Shown here in pieces: positions 31,686-45,032 of a stretch of 64,000 nt of DNA (the stretch's first letter is position 1; each line of letters starts with the position of its first letter). The stretch is from Rutidosis leptorrhynchoides (Eukaryota > Streptophyta > Magnoliopsida > Asterales > Asteraceae). The translations under genes were made by a program, and so were the position numbers. The notes below the pieces were generated by a model. The model was not told the origin of the DNA and did no database searches. It worked only from the letters and a program-made list of their open reading frames with translations. The DNA lies in contig NC_092340.1 in NCBI RefSeq assembly GCF_046630445.1, positions 359,208,001-359,272,000 of the forward strand, given 5' to 3'.

Positions 31686-34600
31686 TGAAATGTCCCGTTC
31701 TTATTGATTAAAAACGTTCCATATTAATTGATTTCGTTGCGAGGTTTTGACCTCTATATGAGACGTTTTTCAAAGACTGCATTCATTTTTAAAACAAACC
31801 ATAACCTTTATTTCATAGATAAAGGTTTTAAAAAAAGCTTTACGTAGATTATCAAATAATGATAATCTAAAATATCCTGTTTACACACGACCATTACATA
31901 ATGGTTTACAATACAAATATGTTACAACAAAATAAGTTTCTTGAATGCAGTTTTTACACAATATCATACAAGCATGGACTCCAAATCTCGTCCTTATTTA
32001 AGTATGCGACAGCGGAAGCTCTTAATAATCACCTGAGAATAAACATGCTTAAAACGTCAACAAAAATGTTGGTGAGTTATAGGTTTAACCTATATATATC
32101 AAATCATAATAATAGACCACAAGATTTCATATTTCAATACACATCCCATACATAGAGATAAAAATCATTCATATGGTGAACACCTGGTAACCGACATTAA
32201 CAAGATGCATATATAAGAATATCCCCATCATTCCGGGACACCCTTCGGATATGATATAAATTTCGAAGTACTAAAGCATCCGGTTCTTTGGATGGGGTTT
32301 GTTAGGCCCAATAGATCTATCTTTAGGATTCACGTCAATTAGGGTGTCTGTTCCCTAATTCTTAGATTACCAGACTTAATAAAAAAGGGCATATTCGATT
32401 TCGATAATTCAACCATAGAATGTAGTTTCACGTACTTGTGTCTACTTTGTAAATCATTTATAAAACCTGCATGTATTCTCATCCCAAAAATATTAGATTT
32501 TAAAAGTGGGACTATAACTCACTTTCACAGATTTTTACTTCGTCGGGAAGTAAGACTTGGCCACTGGTTGATTCACGAATCTATAACAATATATACATAT
32601 ATATCAAAGTATGTTCAAAATATATTTACAACACTTTTAATATATTTTGATGTTTTAAGTTTATTAAGTCAGCTGTCCTCGTTAGTAACCTACAACTAGT
32701 TGTCCACAGTTAGATGTATAGAAATAAATTGATAAATATTATCTTGAATCAATCCACGACCCAGTGTATACGTATCTCAGTATTGATCACAACTCAAACT
32801 ATATATATTTTGGAATCAACCTCAACCCTGTATAGCTAACTCCAACATTCACATATAGAGTGTCTATGGTTGTTCCGAAATATATATAGATGTGTCGACA
32901 TGATAGGTCGAAACAATGTATACGTGTCTATGGTATCTCAAGATTACATAATATACAATACAAGTTGATTAAGTTATGGTTGGAATAGATTTGTTACCAA
33001 TTTTCACGTAGCTAAAATGAGAAAAATTATCCAATCTTGTTTTACCCATAACTTCTTCATTTTAAATCCGTTTTGAGTGAATCAAATTGCTATGGTTTCA
33101 TATTGAACTCTATTTTATGAATCTAAACAGAAAAGTATAGGTTTATAGTCGGAAAAATAAGTTACAAGTCGTTTTTGTAAAGGTAGTCATTTCAGTCGAA
33201 AGAACGACGTCTAGATGACCATTTTAGAAAACATACTTCCACTTTGAGTTTAATCATAATTTTTGGATATAGTTTCATGTTCATAATAAAAATAATTTTC
33301 TCAGAATAACAACTTTAAAATCAAAGTTTATCATAGTTTTTAATTAACTAACCCAAAACAGCCCGCGGTGTTACTACGACGGCGTAAATCCGGTTTTGCG
33401 GTGTTTTTCGTGTTTCCAGGTTTTAAATCATTAAGTTAGCATATCATATAGATATAGAACATGTGTGTAGTTAATTTTAAAAGTCAAGTTAGAAGGATTA
33501 ACTTTTGTTTGCGAACAAGTTTAGAATTAACTAAACTATGTTCTAGTGATTACGAGTTTAAACCTTCGAATAAGATAGCTTTATATGTATGAATCGAATG
33601 ATGTTATGAACATCATTACTACCTTAAGTTCCTTGGATAAACCTACTGGAAAAGAGAAAAATGGATCTAGCTTCAACGGATCCTTGGATGGCTCGAAGTT
33701 CTTGAAGCAGAATCATAACACGAAAACAAGTTCAAGTAAGATCATCACTTGAAATAAGATTGTTATAGTTATAGAAATTGAACCAAAGTTTGAATATGAT
33801 TATTACCTTGTATTAGAATGATAACCTACTGTAAGAAACAAAGATTTCTTGAGGTTGGATGATCACCTTACAAGATTGGAAGTGAGCTAGCAAACTTGAA
33901 AGTATTCTTGATTTTATGTAACTAGAACTTGTAAAATATATGAAGAACACTTAGAACTTGAAGATAGAACTTGAGAGAGATCAATTAGATGAATAAAATT
34001 GAAGAATGAAAGTGTTTGTAGGTGTTTTTGGTCGTTGGTGTATGGATTAGATATAAAGGATATGTAATTTTGTTTTCATGTAAATAAGTCATGAATGATT
34101 ACTCATATTTTTGTAATTTTATGAGATATTTCATGCTAGTTGCCAAATGATGGTTCCCACATGTGTTAGGTGACTCACATGGGCTACTAAGAGCTGATCA
34201 TTGGAGTGTATATACCAATAGTACATACATCTAAAAGCTGTGTATTGTACGAGTACGAATACGGGTGCATACGAGTAGAATTGTTGATGAAACTGAACGA
34301 GGATGTAATTGTAAGCATTTTTGTTAAGTAGAAGTATTTTTATAAGTGTCTTGAAGTCTTTCAAAAGTGTATGAATACATATTAAAACACTACATGTATA
34401 TACATTTTAACTGAGTCGTTAAGTCATCGTTAGTCGTTACATGTAAATGTTGTTTTGAAACCTTTAGGTTAATGATCTTGTTGAATGTTGTTAACCCATT
34501 GTTTATTATAACAAATGAGATGTTAAATTGTTATATTATCATGATATTATGATATATAATATATCTCAGTATGATGTATATACAGTTAAATTTTGTTACA

Positions 34601-35112
34601 ACGATAATCGTTACATATATGTCTCGTTTCGAAATCATTAAGTTAGTAGTCTTATTTTTACATATGTATTTCATTGTTAATACACTTAATAATATATTTA
34701 CTTATCATTTAACATAATTAACCAAGTGTATCAATATCTTAATATGATTCATATGTACCTAGTAAGACGTTGTTATAACGATAATCATTATATATATCGT
34801 TTTCGAGTTTCTTAAATTAATAGTCTCATTTTTATGTATATAACTCATTGTTAAAATACCTAATGAGATAAATACTTATAATAAAAACATGTTAACTATA
34901 TATATAACCATATATATGTCATCGTATAGTTTTTACAAGTTTTAACGTTCGTGAATCACCGGTCAACTTGGGTGGTCAATTGTCTATATGAAACATATTT
35001 CAATTAATCAAGTCTTAACAAGTTTGATTGCTTAACATGTTGGAAACATTTAATCATGTAAATATCAATCTCAATTAATATATATAAACATGGAAAAGTT
35101 CGGGTCACTACA
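31686..35112 (-). repeat. El4 5' LTR (LTR-b), shared by two elements
   Basis: Same length as LTR-a. On its left it has the primer site of the full element; on its right it is followed by a polypurine tract and pol end of another El4 copy. One LTR therefore serves two elements, the mark of recombination between LTRs. Confidence 0.95.
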
Positions 35113-35726
35113 GTACCTACCCGTTAAATAAATTTCGTCCCGAAATTTTAAGCTGTTGAAGGTGTTGACGAATCTTCTGGAAATAGATGCGGGTATTTCT
35201 TATTCATCTGATCTTCACGCTCCCAGGTGAACTCGGGTCCTCTACGAGCATTCCATCGAACCTTAACAATTGGTATCTTGTTTTGCTTAAGTCTTTTAAC
35301 CTCACGATCCATTATTTCGACGGGTTCTTCGATGAATTGAAGTTTTTCGTTGATTTGGATTTCATCTAACGGAATAGTGAGATCTTCTTTAGCAAAACAT
35401 TTCTTCAAATTCGAGACGTGGAAAGTGTTATGTACAGCCGCGAGTTGTTGAGGTAACTCAAGTCGGTAAGCTACTGGTCCGACACGATCAATAATCTTGA
35501 ATGGTCCAATATACCTTGGATTTAATTTCCCTCGTTTACCAAATTGAACAACGCCTTTCCAAGGTGCAACTTTAAGCATGACCATCTCTCCAATTTCAAA
35601 TTCTATATCTTTTCTTTTAATGTCAGCGTAGCTCTTTTGTCGACTTTGGGCGGTTTTCAACCGTTGTTGAATTTGGATGATCTTCTCGGTAGTTTCTCTT
35701 AGGGAGGCCATCCATGTAAAGTTCAA
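35113..35726 (-). pseudogene. Truncated El4 pol end fused to El2 gag sequence
   Basis: From 35113 to 35697 this repeats 25047-25631 (integrase tail and chromodomain-like end, [16 protein letters not shown]). At 35696 it changes to El2 gag sequence. The open frame of 192 residues starts at a Met inside the El2 part ([10 protein letters not shown]), read out of the gag frame, then enters El4 pol in frame. It is a newly made chimeric frame, not a functional integrase: the catalytic core is missing. Confidence 0.9.
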
Positions 35727-36276
35727 CTCTTAGGGACTCGGGAGTCATGAGATTCGGACAACTTAAGGCTAGTTCGGCAAACCGTTGATTATAAGCTTCG
35801 AGGTCATTCCCGACCGTTTTTAAATTTCTTAGGCCCTGTTCGAGCCTTCGAGTCTCATCGTGTGGGAAATATTCGGTGATCATTCTTTCTCTTAATTCGG
35901 TCCAAGGGAGTGTGTGGGCTTCATCGATACCCACCGATCGTACATACGTGTTCCACCATGAGAGAGCAACACCGGTGAAAGTGAGGGTGGAGAATTTGAA
36001 CTTATCTCGGTCTCGACAACCGCTTATGCTAAAAATGGATTCCGTTTGATCAAACCATCGGGTGAGAGCAACTGGTCCCCCGGTTCCATCGAAAGTGGGA
36101 GAGTTGTACTTCATGAAGCTTTTGTAGGAGCACCCCTCGTTTGAATTACCGGCTCCCTGATTATTGTTGTTGGAAAAGTGATCGGCCACGGCCTCACCCA
36201 CGGCGGTGGCTATCATTTGTTGAAGAGCTTGTTCTAGAGTTTCGGGAGGAGTATTGTGTTGACTTTGGTGAGCCAT
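35698..36276 (-). pseudogene. Truncated El2 gag, copy 2
   Basis: Same start MAHQSQHNTPPE and capsid region as the intact gag at 15249-16292, but it ends after ELYMDGLPK. There the chimeric junction puts El4 pol sequence in a wrong frame (adding about two dozen foreign residues, stop at 35623). The zinc knuckles are lost, so RNA binding would be too. Confidence 0.92.
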
Positions 36277-36698
36277 TGTTCCTTCATGACACAAGAATAT
36301 CGTTGTTTAGTATTTTCAACAATACTAACCGTGATACAGAAAAAGGATAGAGAGAAAAATTTTCCTTGACTCGCCTTAAATTCTTTATGTCATAATGTCG
36401 GAACGTTCATGTGAATCACCGTAATATAATCCCGGAAATTATATTACCCTGATTCACATGTGCATTTAACATTACTTCATAAAGTCAAGGTGGCGCGTTA
36501 ACAAAATTTATCAACGTAAGATCAAGATCGAATATGAGTTAGATATGATAAAAGAGTTCGAGTATAATGCACAAATAATCAAGTAATTCCTACTTCAGTC
36601 TATATGCCGGTTGTAGTCTAGATTCACTAATGTACCCTATGACTCGGGGTTGACACCAATGAACTCTAAATCCCTACAACCAAAGCTCTGATACCACT
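36277..36698 (-). promoter_or_regulatory. El2 leader and primer site, copy 2
   Basis: Duplicate of 16293-16714 with the initiator tRNA-Met site at 36685-36696. Confidence 0.85.
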
Positions 36699-39059
36699 TG
36701 TAGCGACCCCTACAAATCGTCATTGATGGCGTCGACTACTTAGGTCCTGTTACGTGGTCGTAGGTCTTTAAACATAACGTTTGACCAAAAGTATGTCGCA
36801 TTCATTTCAAAAGTTAAGATTTGTTTCAAAGTTTACAAGAATTGTTCATCCAAAGTTACGTTACAAAGTTATAAGTACAAGTGAATACTATGCGACACAG
36901 TTTAAAGAAAGTCAAACGACGCTCCATGTAGTGCATATATACTCGACATCCAATGCAAATATCAAATAATGAGCGGAAGCATGTTTCACATATCGTTCAA
37001 AGACCTGAGAAAAACATAGAAATCTGTCAACGAAAACGTTGGTGAAATCATAGGTTTAAGTAAGCAATTGAGTAAGTAAAGTAAGCCAACCCACAAGATT
37101 TGCAAAGTTGAAATAATAGTAATACATTCTAAAAGTTAATATTCACGAGCACTCAATTATCAAGGCTTAACGTTCCGTCCGTTGATACCCCATTAATAGT
37201 GCTAGAACAACACTGTTTCTCAAAAATATATTTCATCCGTAGACGGTAGCAAACCATCCAAGATGAGGGTTTGTCAAACCCATATGGCCATACAACATAA
37301 ATTCACGCCTACACTTACACCCTGCAAGTGTAACTAATGATAATCGAATTGAGGCTTTCGTTCTAAACTCGTATGTAGAATGTTTGTTTTCCTGTACTTG
37401 TGTTCACTTAGTTAAGAAGAAACGTTTATGTTTTCTCATCCCAAATATAAGATCAAAAGAGTAAAAGTGGGACTATGATCTCACCTTGAGTGCAAGAGTA
37501 ATAAAGTACTTCAACAAGTAAACGCGTGCAAAGACAAAGCTAGTCTTGATCTAAACAAATAGGGTTGTATCAATAACGGTAAACACGATCGGTCAAAGAT
37601 GTTCAATTAGTCCTATGGCTCGTTACGGCTCGATTACATAGCATGTGAATCAAATTGTCAAGTTTCATGCAAGATACAAGTAAAGAATCATGTTAGAAAG
37701 ATTGCATAATCATTTGGTTAAGTTTGACAAAAAGTCAAACTTTGGTGGTCAAAGTCAACGAAAAAGTCAACACGTTCGGGTCGGGTCCCGAACTATTTTT
37801 CTGAGGTTTTTATTCATGTATAAGCATGTTAGAACAAGTCTCATGTGAATCGGAGGTGCGTAGCATAGCAAACATTTTCCAAAAATGGACAAAGTTGGAC
37901 AGCCTACTTTGGCGCGCCGCGAGGGTATATGGCGCGCCGCGCCATTACCTGTGCAGAGAAATCTGGCAGTTTTTAAGTTTTATGCACGAACCTAACTTCA
38001 AACAATCACCATTTATGACCCGCAAACAATCAAAACATGTATCTTATATCATTGGAAAGATATTTTGACAAGGAACATAACTAACTACTTTTCATCAAGC
38101 GAAAACATCATTTACAATAACCGATTTCTCGCTAAGTGGTCATTCAAGGTCCATTTTCAAAGTTTCAAGTTCTTGAAATGCATTACATGATTCGGGAATC
38201 CAATCCACACATATGATATGCCGTTTCGAATGTAATTAGTCATGCAATACAACTAAACACTTACTAACAACATTTCATTGCATCCAAAGTATCAAAAGTA
38301 CATTTCAAGTTCATCAAACCCTAATCAAAATTCACAAAAATCACAAATCATGTATTTGAAGTTTTCTTAATCAACCTACGCATCATAACGAAGCTAGTGA
38401 TACTAGTAACACAATTAAAACATGAACTTTAACAATTTAACAATATTTAATCTTCCAAAATCAAAGATTAAGAAAACCCATTTTCAAGTGTTCAAACTAG
38501 TTACTCAAATCAACAAATCGAACAAACAAAACATATATTCATGTTATACACGAGCCATAGACACTAATTAACACTTTTATAATTCAAAAACATCAAGAAC
38601 ACAAAATCTAGTGATTTTAGAAAGTTACCCAAATGAGATAAAATTGGTATCAAGTCGAAGAGGATGAAGGGAGGATTCTAAATATGTAATTTATTTTGTG
38701 AAACACTTGTTAGGTCATGAATGGATGATGAATTCTTTGTTTGGAGAATTTAGAGAAAATGTGAAAGTATGAGAAGAAAATGAAAATGAAAATAATGAAT
38801 GGAGGAGGTGGTGTTTGACTCCTTTGACCTAGTCAAATCTTTGACACTTTGGCAAGTTTAGTCCCTCAAGTTTGTAATCGGGTGCGGGAATTAACCGAAC
38901 GAATATTTTTAAATTACACGAGAGAACGAGAGATGTTATAATCCAAATGACGAAAATATTTTAAGAATGTAAGATAATGGAGGATACGAATCGAGGGATA
39001 TTATTAAAATAAAAAGACGGGCGTTAAAATAATTTAACGGAAAAATGCGGGATGTTACA
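36699..39059 (-). repeat. El2 5' LTR, copy 2
   Basis: 2361 bp, nearly identical to 16715-19075. It is followed by CCTGC (39060-39064) and El3 integrase, so the nested arrangement was copied whole rather than reinserted. Confidence 0.94.
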
Positions 39060-39611
39060 CCTGCTTGCTTCATTTTTTCGCCACACCAAGTCATCCAATT
39101 GGAAAGATAATGGTTGTACTTGCTTATTATAGTAGCTTGCGATTCTTTGTTTGTTGATTGCTTCTTTTATGGCCGCCATTTCTCTGCGTTCTTCAACTAA
39201 GTTTAGATTTTCACGCAGTTCTTCGTTGTTGCTTCTTTCATCGAAGGAAGCTATGCGCATAGTTGGCACATTTATTTCGGCGGGTATTATAGCCTCGGAC
39301 TCGTACACCAAACTAAAAGGTGTTTCATTAGTTGTGCCCTTTGGAGTTGTGCGGTGTGCCCACAAAACGTTAGGCAGTTCATCTATCCAACCCCTTTGAC
39401 ACAATCCCGGCCTTGCTTTGATTCCTAGAACGGCCATGGAGACGCGACCGGTAGCATAGGATGTCGCGGAGCCTTGCTTACCGGTGCATGAAGTTGACAC
39501 GATTGACACTTGCGTATTACCTCTGCGACATCTCTGTACATTGATGGCCAATAATATCCGAGCCGCATTATTTTGGACGCAACTGTTTTGTGTCACGAAT
39601 GCAGAGCGCAC
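39060..39611 (-). pseudogene. El3 integrase remnant, copy 2
   Basis: Same as 19076-19627, including the deletion between SPWPF and GIKARPGL that removes the catalytic Asp residues. It has no continuation beyond the El2 LTR on this side; the matching C-terminal end exists only once, at 10193-10350. Confidence 0.87.
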
Positions 39612-40285
39612 ATTACCTCGTGTACTTCCCGTATGATTGACTCCGCTTGAGTTGGATTAAGGCACCGCAAATGAGGTCCCAGAAAAGACTTTCTATATAG
39701 AATTCCCTTGTCTAACAGATACATTGGTGCTTTCATCTTAATCTTTCTTGTTTTACTTGAATCTATCGGCAATGTACCTTTGGTTAAAAATTCTATTATT
39801 GGGGTCATCCAACTCTGCTTCTCTTCTTCAACTGCAGCCGAAACACTGTCTTCTTCAATAGATTTTACTTTAACTTCCTCAACCCAAATTTCTTTCTTAA
39901 AATGACTGAATGTTAATGCAGCTAACTTACTTAGCGCATCCGCCTTTTTATTCAGCGTCCTTGAAACCTGAGTTATCTGGAATAAATCGAAGTCAACTGC
40001 TAGCTCTTGCACAAGCTTTAAGTATTTTTGCATTTATTCATCGTGTGTTTTGAATATTCCATTAAATTGGTTTGCAACTAACTACGAATCAACATATACT
40101 GACAGTTCTTTAATCTCCAAATATTTTGCTATCCGCATCCCAGATAACAATGCTTCATATTCAGCTTCATTATTTGTGACAGGGAAGCTGAATCGCAGTG
40201 CGAAGGTATATTCCTCTCCTTCTGGACTTTTTAGGACTATTCCTGCCCCTGCACCTTCTGGGCCATAAGCCCCGTCTGTGTGCAT
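39593..40285 (-). pseudogene. El3 archaeal-type RNase H and integrase start, copy 2
   Basis: Here the RNase H core is open (40082-40285, HTDGAYGPEGAGAG to VYVDS) because the CGA that became TGA in copy 1 is preserved. A stop lies just after VYVDS, in the stretch before the Met at 40033, in both copies. The tail plus integrase start (39593-40033) is as in copy 1. Confidence 0.87.
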
Positions 40286-40294
40286 TTCCCACAG

Positions 40295-40480
40295 CTATTC
40301 GGGCGGAGGTGGTATTTCTTTTGATTCATGCGAGACTTCGATTTCTCCGGCTGTTTTAGCCAGATAATCTGCTAGGACTTGCCCTTTTACCGCACTTCAT
40401 GGTGAGAAGCTTATTTCATGCTCTCCCAATTCAATAGCCCATTTGGCCATGCGACCAGAATTTTCTGGTTTATATAGCAC
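40295..40480 (-). pseudogene. El3 first RNase H, last exon-like part, copy 2
   Basis: Equivalent to 20311-20496 but with CGA to TGA at about 40400 within the SPRSAVKG stretch, so no long frame remains. Confidence 0.82.
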
Positions 40481-40569
40481 CTGCTCAACAAGTATCAGCG
40501 AATGTAAATTTCCTAGGATTTATCAAGCAATTTTATATTTATTTGACGACAAATTGTTGTTTGTCGTAC
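40481..40569 (-). other. Intron-like interruption 2, copy 2
   Basis: Identical layout to 20497-20585: GTACGACAAA at the 5' side, GAGCAG at the 3' side, in frame CAG|GTG when removed. Confidence 0.6.
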
Positions 40570-40742
40570 CTGATTTATCGGCTTATCTGTTAGGACCCTT
40601 ATTGGGTGCGCTTGGAAATATCTTCGTAAGCGTCTAGCCGTATGCACGAGTGCATAAACCAGTTTTTCGATTGCATGATAGTTTAATAGTTTAATTCGCT
40701 TCCTGTCAAAGCTTTGCTAACAATTTATACAGGCATTTGTAC

Positions 40743-40820
40743 CTGTTCCCACAACATAATTATATAACTTCAAATTCCTATTGATTGAAAATTAGCTATT
40801 TTTAATTTTATAGTGCGTAC
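40743..40820 (-). other. Intron-like interruption 1, copy 2
   Basis: Identical layout to 20759-20836: GT...AG, 78 bases, ACAGGTAC at both junctions. Confidence 0.6.
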
Positions 40821-41603
40821 CTGTCCTCTGTCAGCTATTAATACTGAACTTATTGCTTCCTTCGATGCTGCTAAGTATAGTATCAACGTTTCTCCCGCAA
40901 TCGGCGCAGTCATTGTTGACAGCTCTTTCAGCAACTTTTTCATTTCTTGAAACACCACTTCTGCTTCCTCCGTCCACTTGAAATCCGTTTTCTTTAAGCA
41001 ATTCTTCAATGTCCCGAAAAAGGGGAGTGATCGCTCTGCGAATTTTGATAAGAACCTCGTTAATGCCGCCAACTTACCCGTTAAACTTTGTACTTCTTTT
41101 TTATTTCTTGGTGATGGCATATTCTCGATTGCCTCTATTTTCTTTGGGTTTGCACGTATCCCGCACTCAGTTATTATATGACCAAGAAACTTTCCTTCTT
41201 CCTCTCCAAAACTGCACTTCGACGGGTTGAGCTTCATATTAATCTTTCTTAACAACGCGAACGTTTCTAATATGTCTTCTAACAGACCTTGTTTTGTTGT
41301 GCTTTTTATAACTAGGTCGTTAACGTATGCTTCCAAATTTCTCCCAATCTGACCTTTGAAAGCTTCGTCTATTACCCGTTGGTATGTTGCTCCAGCATTT
41401 TTTAAACAAAATGGCATCTTAGTATAGCAGTATATGCCCTGGCTTGTGTGGAAAGCAGTCTTATCCTCATCGTCCGCTGCCATCTGTATTTGATGGTATC
41501 CTTTGTACGCATCCAAAAAACATTTGTATCGAAAGCCAGCTAACGATTCAACATTCTAGTCTATTTCTGGTAAAGGATAATTGTCCTTGGGACAAGCTTT
41601 ATT
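40821..41603 (-). pseudogene. El3 reverse transcriptase, main part, copy 2
   Basis: Equivalent to 20837-21619 with YVND in place of YVDD. Two nearby changes against copy 1 alter FKWTKEAEVAF to FKWTEEAEVVF. It ends at the TTATT duplication (41599-41603) before LTR-c. Confidence 0.9.
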
Positions 41604-44600
41604 TGAAATGTCCCGTTCTTATTGATTAAAAACGTTCCATATTAATTGATTTCGTTGCGAGGTTTTGACCTCTATATGAGACGTTTTTCAAAGACTGCAT
41701 TCATTTTTAAAACAAACCATAACCTTTATTTCATAGATAAAGGTTTTAAAAAAAGCTTTACGTAGATTATCAAATAATGATAATCTAAAATATCCTGTTT
41801 ACACACGACCATTACATAATGGTTTACAATACAAATATGTTACAACAAAATAAGTTTCTTGAATGCAGTTTTTACACAATATCATACAAGCATGGACTCC
41901 AAATCTCGTCCTTATTTAAGTATGCGACAGCAGAAGCTCTTAATAATCACCTGAGAATAAACATGCTTAAAACGTCAACAAAAATGTTGGTGAGTTATAG
42001 GTTTAACCTATATATATCAAATCATAATAATAGACCACAAGATTTCATATTTCAATACACATCCCATACATAGAGATAAAAATCATTCATATGGTGAACA
42101 CCTGGTAACCGACATTAACAAGATGCATATATAAGAATATCCCCATCATTCCGGGACACCCTTCGGATATGATATAAATTTCGAAGTACTAAAGCATCCG
42201 GTTCTTTGGATGGGGTTTGTTAGGCCCAATAGATCTATCTTTAGGATTCGCGTCAATTAGGGTGTCTGTTCCCTAATTCTTAGATTACCAGACTTAATAA
42301 AAAAGGGCATATTCGATTTCGATAATTCAACCATAGAATGTAGTTTCACGTACTTGTGTCTACTTTGTAAATCATTTATAAAACCTGCATGTATTCTCAT
42401 CCCAAAAATATTAGATTTTAAAAGTGGGACTATAACTCACTTTCACAGATTTTTACTTCGTCGGGAAGTAAGACTTGGCCACTGGTTGATTCACGAACCT
42501 ATAACAATATATACATATATATCAAAGTATGTTCAAAATATATTTACAACACTTTTAATATATTTTGATGTTTTAAGTTTATTAAGTCAGCTGTCCTCGT
42601 TAGTAACCTACAACTAGTTGTCCACAGTTAGATGTATAGAAATAAATCGATAAATATTATCTTGAATCAATCCACGACCTAGTGTATACGTATCTCAGTA
42701 TTGATCACAACTCAAACTATATATATTTTGGAATCAACCTCAACCCTGTATAGCTAACTCCAACATTCACATATAGAGTGTCTATGGTTGTTCCGAAATA
42801 TATATAGATGTGTCGACATGATAGGTCGAAACATTGTATACGTGTCTATGGTATCTCAAGATTACATAATATACAATACAAGTTGATTAAGTTATGGTTG
42901 GAATAGATTTGTTACCAATTTTCACGTAGCTAAAATGAGAAAAATTATCCAATCTTGTTTTACCCATAACTTCTTCATTTTAAATCCGTTTTGAGTGAAT
43001 CAAATTGCTATGGTTTCATATTGAACTCTATTTTATGAATCTAAACAGAAAAGTATAGGTTTATAGTCGGAAAAATAAGTTACAAGTCGTTTTTGTAAAG
43101 GTAGTCATTTCAGTCGAAAGAACGACGTCTAGATGACCATTTTAGAAAACATACTTCCACTTTGAGTTTAATCATAATTTTTGGATATAGTTTCATGTTC
43201 ATAATAAAAATAATTTTCTCAGAATAACAACTTTAAAATCAAAGTTTATCATAGTTTTTAATTAACTAACCCAAAACAGCCCGCGGTGTTACTACGACGG
43301 CGTAAATCCGGTTTTGCGGTGTTTTTCGTGTTTCCAGGTTTTAAATCATTAAGTTAGCATATCATATAGATATAGAACATGTGTGTAGTTAATTTTAAAA
43401 GTCAAGTTAGAAGGATTAACTTTTGTTTGCGAACAAGTTTAGAATTAACTAAACTATGTTCTAGTGATTACGAGTTTAAACCTTCGAATAAGATAGCTTT
43501 ATATGTATGAATCGAATGATGTTATGAACATCATTACTACCTTAAGTTCCTTGGATAATCCTACTGGAAAAGAGAAAAATGGATCTAGCTTCAACGGATC
43601 CTTGGATGGCTCGAAGTTCTTGAAGCAGAATCATAACACGAAAACAAGTTCAAGTAAGATCATCACTTGAAATAAGATTGTTATAGTTATAGAAATTGAA
43701 CCAAAGTTTGAATATGATTATTACCTTGTATTAGAATGATAACCTACTGTAAGAAACAAAGATTTCTTGAGGTTGGATGATCACCTTACAAGATTGGAAG
43801 TGAGCTAGCAAACTTGAAAGTATTCTTGATTTTATGTAACTAGAACTTGTAAAATATATGAAGAACACTTAGAACTTGAAGATAGAACTTGAGAGAGATC
43901 AATTAGATGAATAAAATTGAAGAATGAAAGTGTTTGTAGGTGTTTTTGGTCGTTGGTGTATGGATTAGATATAAAGGATATGTAATTTTGTTTTCATGTA
44001 AATAAGTCATGAATGATTACTCATATTTTTGTAATTTTATGAGATATTTCATGCTAGTTGCCAAATGATGGTTCCCACATGTGTTAGGTAACTCACATGG
44101 GCTGCTAAGATCTGATCATTGGAGTGTATATACCAATAGTACATACATCTAAAAGCTGTGTATTGTACGAGTACGAATACGGGTGCATACGAGTAGAATT
44201 GTTGATGAAACTGAACGAGGATGTAATTGTAAGCATTTTTGTTAAGTAGAAGTATTTTGATAAGTGTCTTGAAGTCTTTCAAAAGTGTATGAATACATAT
44301 TAAAACACTACATGTATATACATTTTAACTGAGTCGTTAAGTCATCGTTAGTCGTTACATGTAAATGTTGTTTTGAAACCTTTAGGTTAATGATCTTGTT
44401 GAATGTTGTTAACCCATTGTTTATTATAACAAATGAGATGTTAAATTGTTATATTATCATGATATTATGATATATAATATATCTCAGTATGATGTATATA
44501 CAGTTAAATGTCGTTACAACGATAATCGTTACATATATGTCTCGTTTCGAAATCATTAAGTTAGTAGTCTTATTTTTACATATGTATTTCATTGTTAATA

Positions 44601-45032
44601 CACTTAATAATATATTTACTTATCATTTAAAATAATTAACCAAGTGTATCAATATCTTAATATGATTCATATGTACCTAGTAAGACGTTGTTATAACGAT
44701 AATCATTATATATATCGTTTTCGAGTTTCTTAAATTAATAGTCTCATTTTTATGTATATAACTCATTGTTAAAATACCTAATGAGATACATACTTATAAT
44801 AAAAACATGTTAACTATATATATAACCATATATATGTCATCGTATAGTTTTTACAAGTTTTAACGTTCGTGAATCACCGGTCAACTTGGGTGGTCAATTG
44901 TCTATATGAAACATATTTCAATTAATCAAGTCTTAACAAGTTTGATTGGTTAACATGTTGGAAATATTTAATCATGTAAATATCAATCTCAATTAATATA
45001 TATATAAACATGGAAAAGTTCGGGTCACTACA
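41604..45032 (-). repeat. El4 solo LTR (LTR-c)
   Basis: A lone 3429 bp El4 LTR with TTATT on both sides (41599-41603, 45033-45037), sitting exactly where El3 reverse transcriptase is split. No internal El4 sequence accompanies it. It carries variants absent from LTR-a and LTR-b but shared with the more distant LTR at 52713-54637 (for example TTTTGATAAG and AAATGTCG). Confidence 0.92.

Larger units (their letters stand above)
21620..35112 (-). mobile_element. El4: chromovirus (Tekay-like) with two extra genes, nearly intact
   Basis: Two 3427 bp LTRs (21620-25046 and 31686-35112) that differ at only about ten positions by eye enclose 6.6 kb. The element order on the minus strand is primer site, acidic protein gene, F-box gene, a second polypurine tract, gag-protease, reverse transcriptase, RNase H, integrase with chromodomain-like end, and polypurine tract. 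Gag to integrase is a single frame with two stops. The left target-site duplication TTATT is at 21615-21619. Its partner is at 45033-45037 behind another LTR, because the locus has been rearranged. Confidence 0.93.
35696..45032 (-). repeat. Segmental duplicate of 15712-25046
   Basis: A 9.3 kb block with a constant offset of 19984 bases carries part of El2 gag, the El2 leader and 5' LTR, El3 pol and an El4 LTR. By eye there are about ten differences in the El2 part and about six in El3, most of them CG to TG or CA. The left breakpoint shares only CT (35696-35697) between the joined sequences. Confidence 0.93.
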
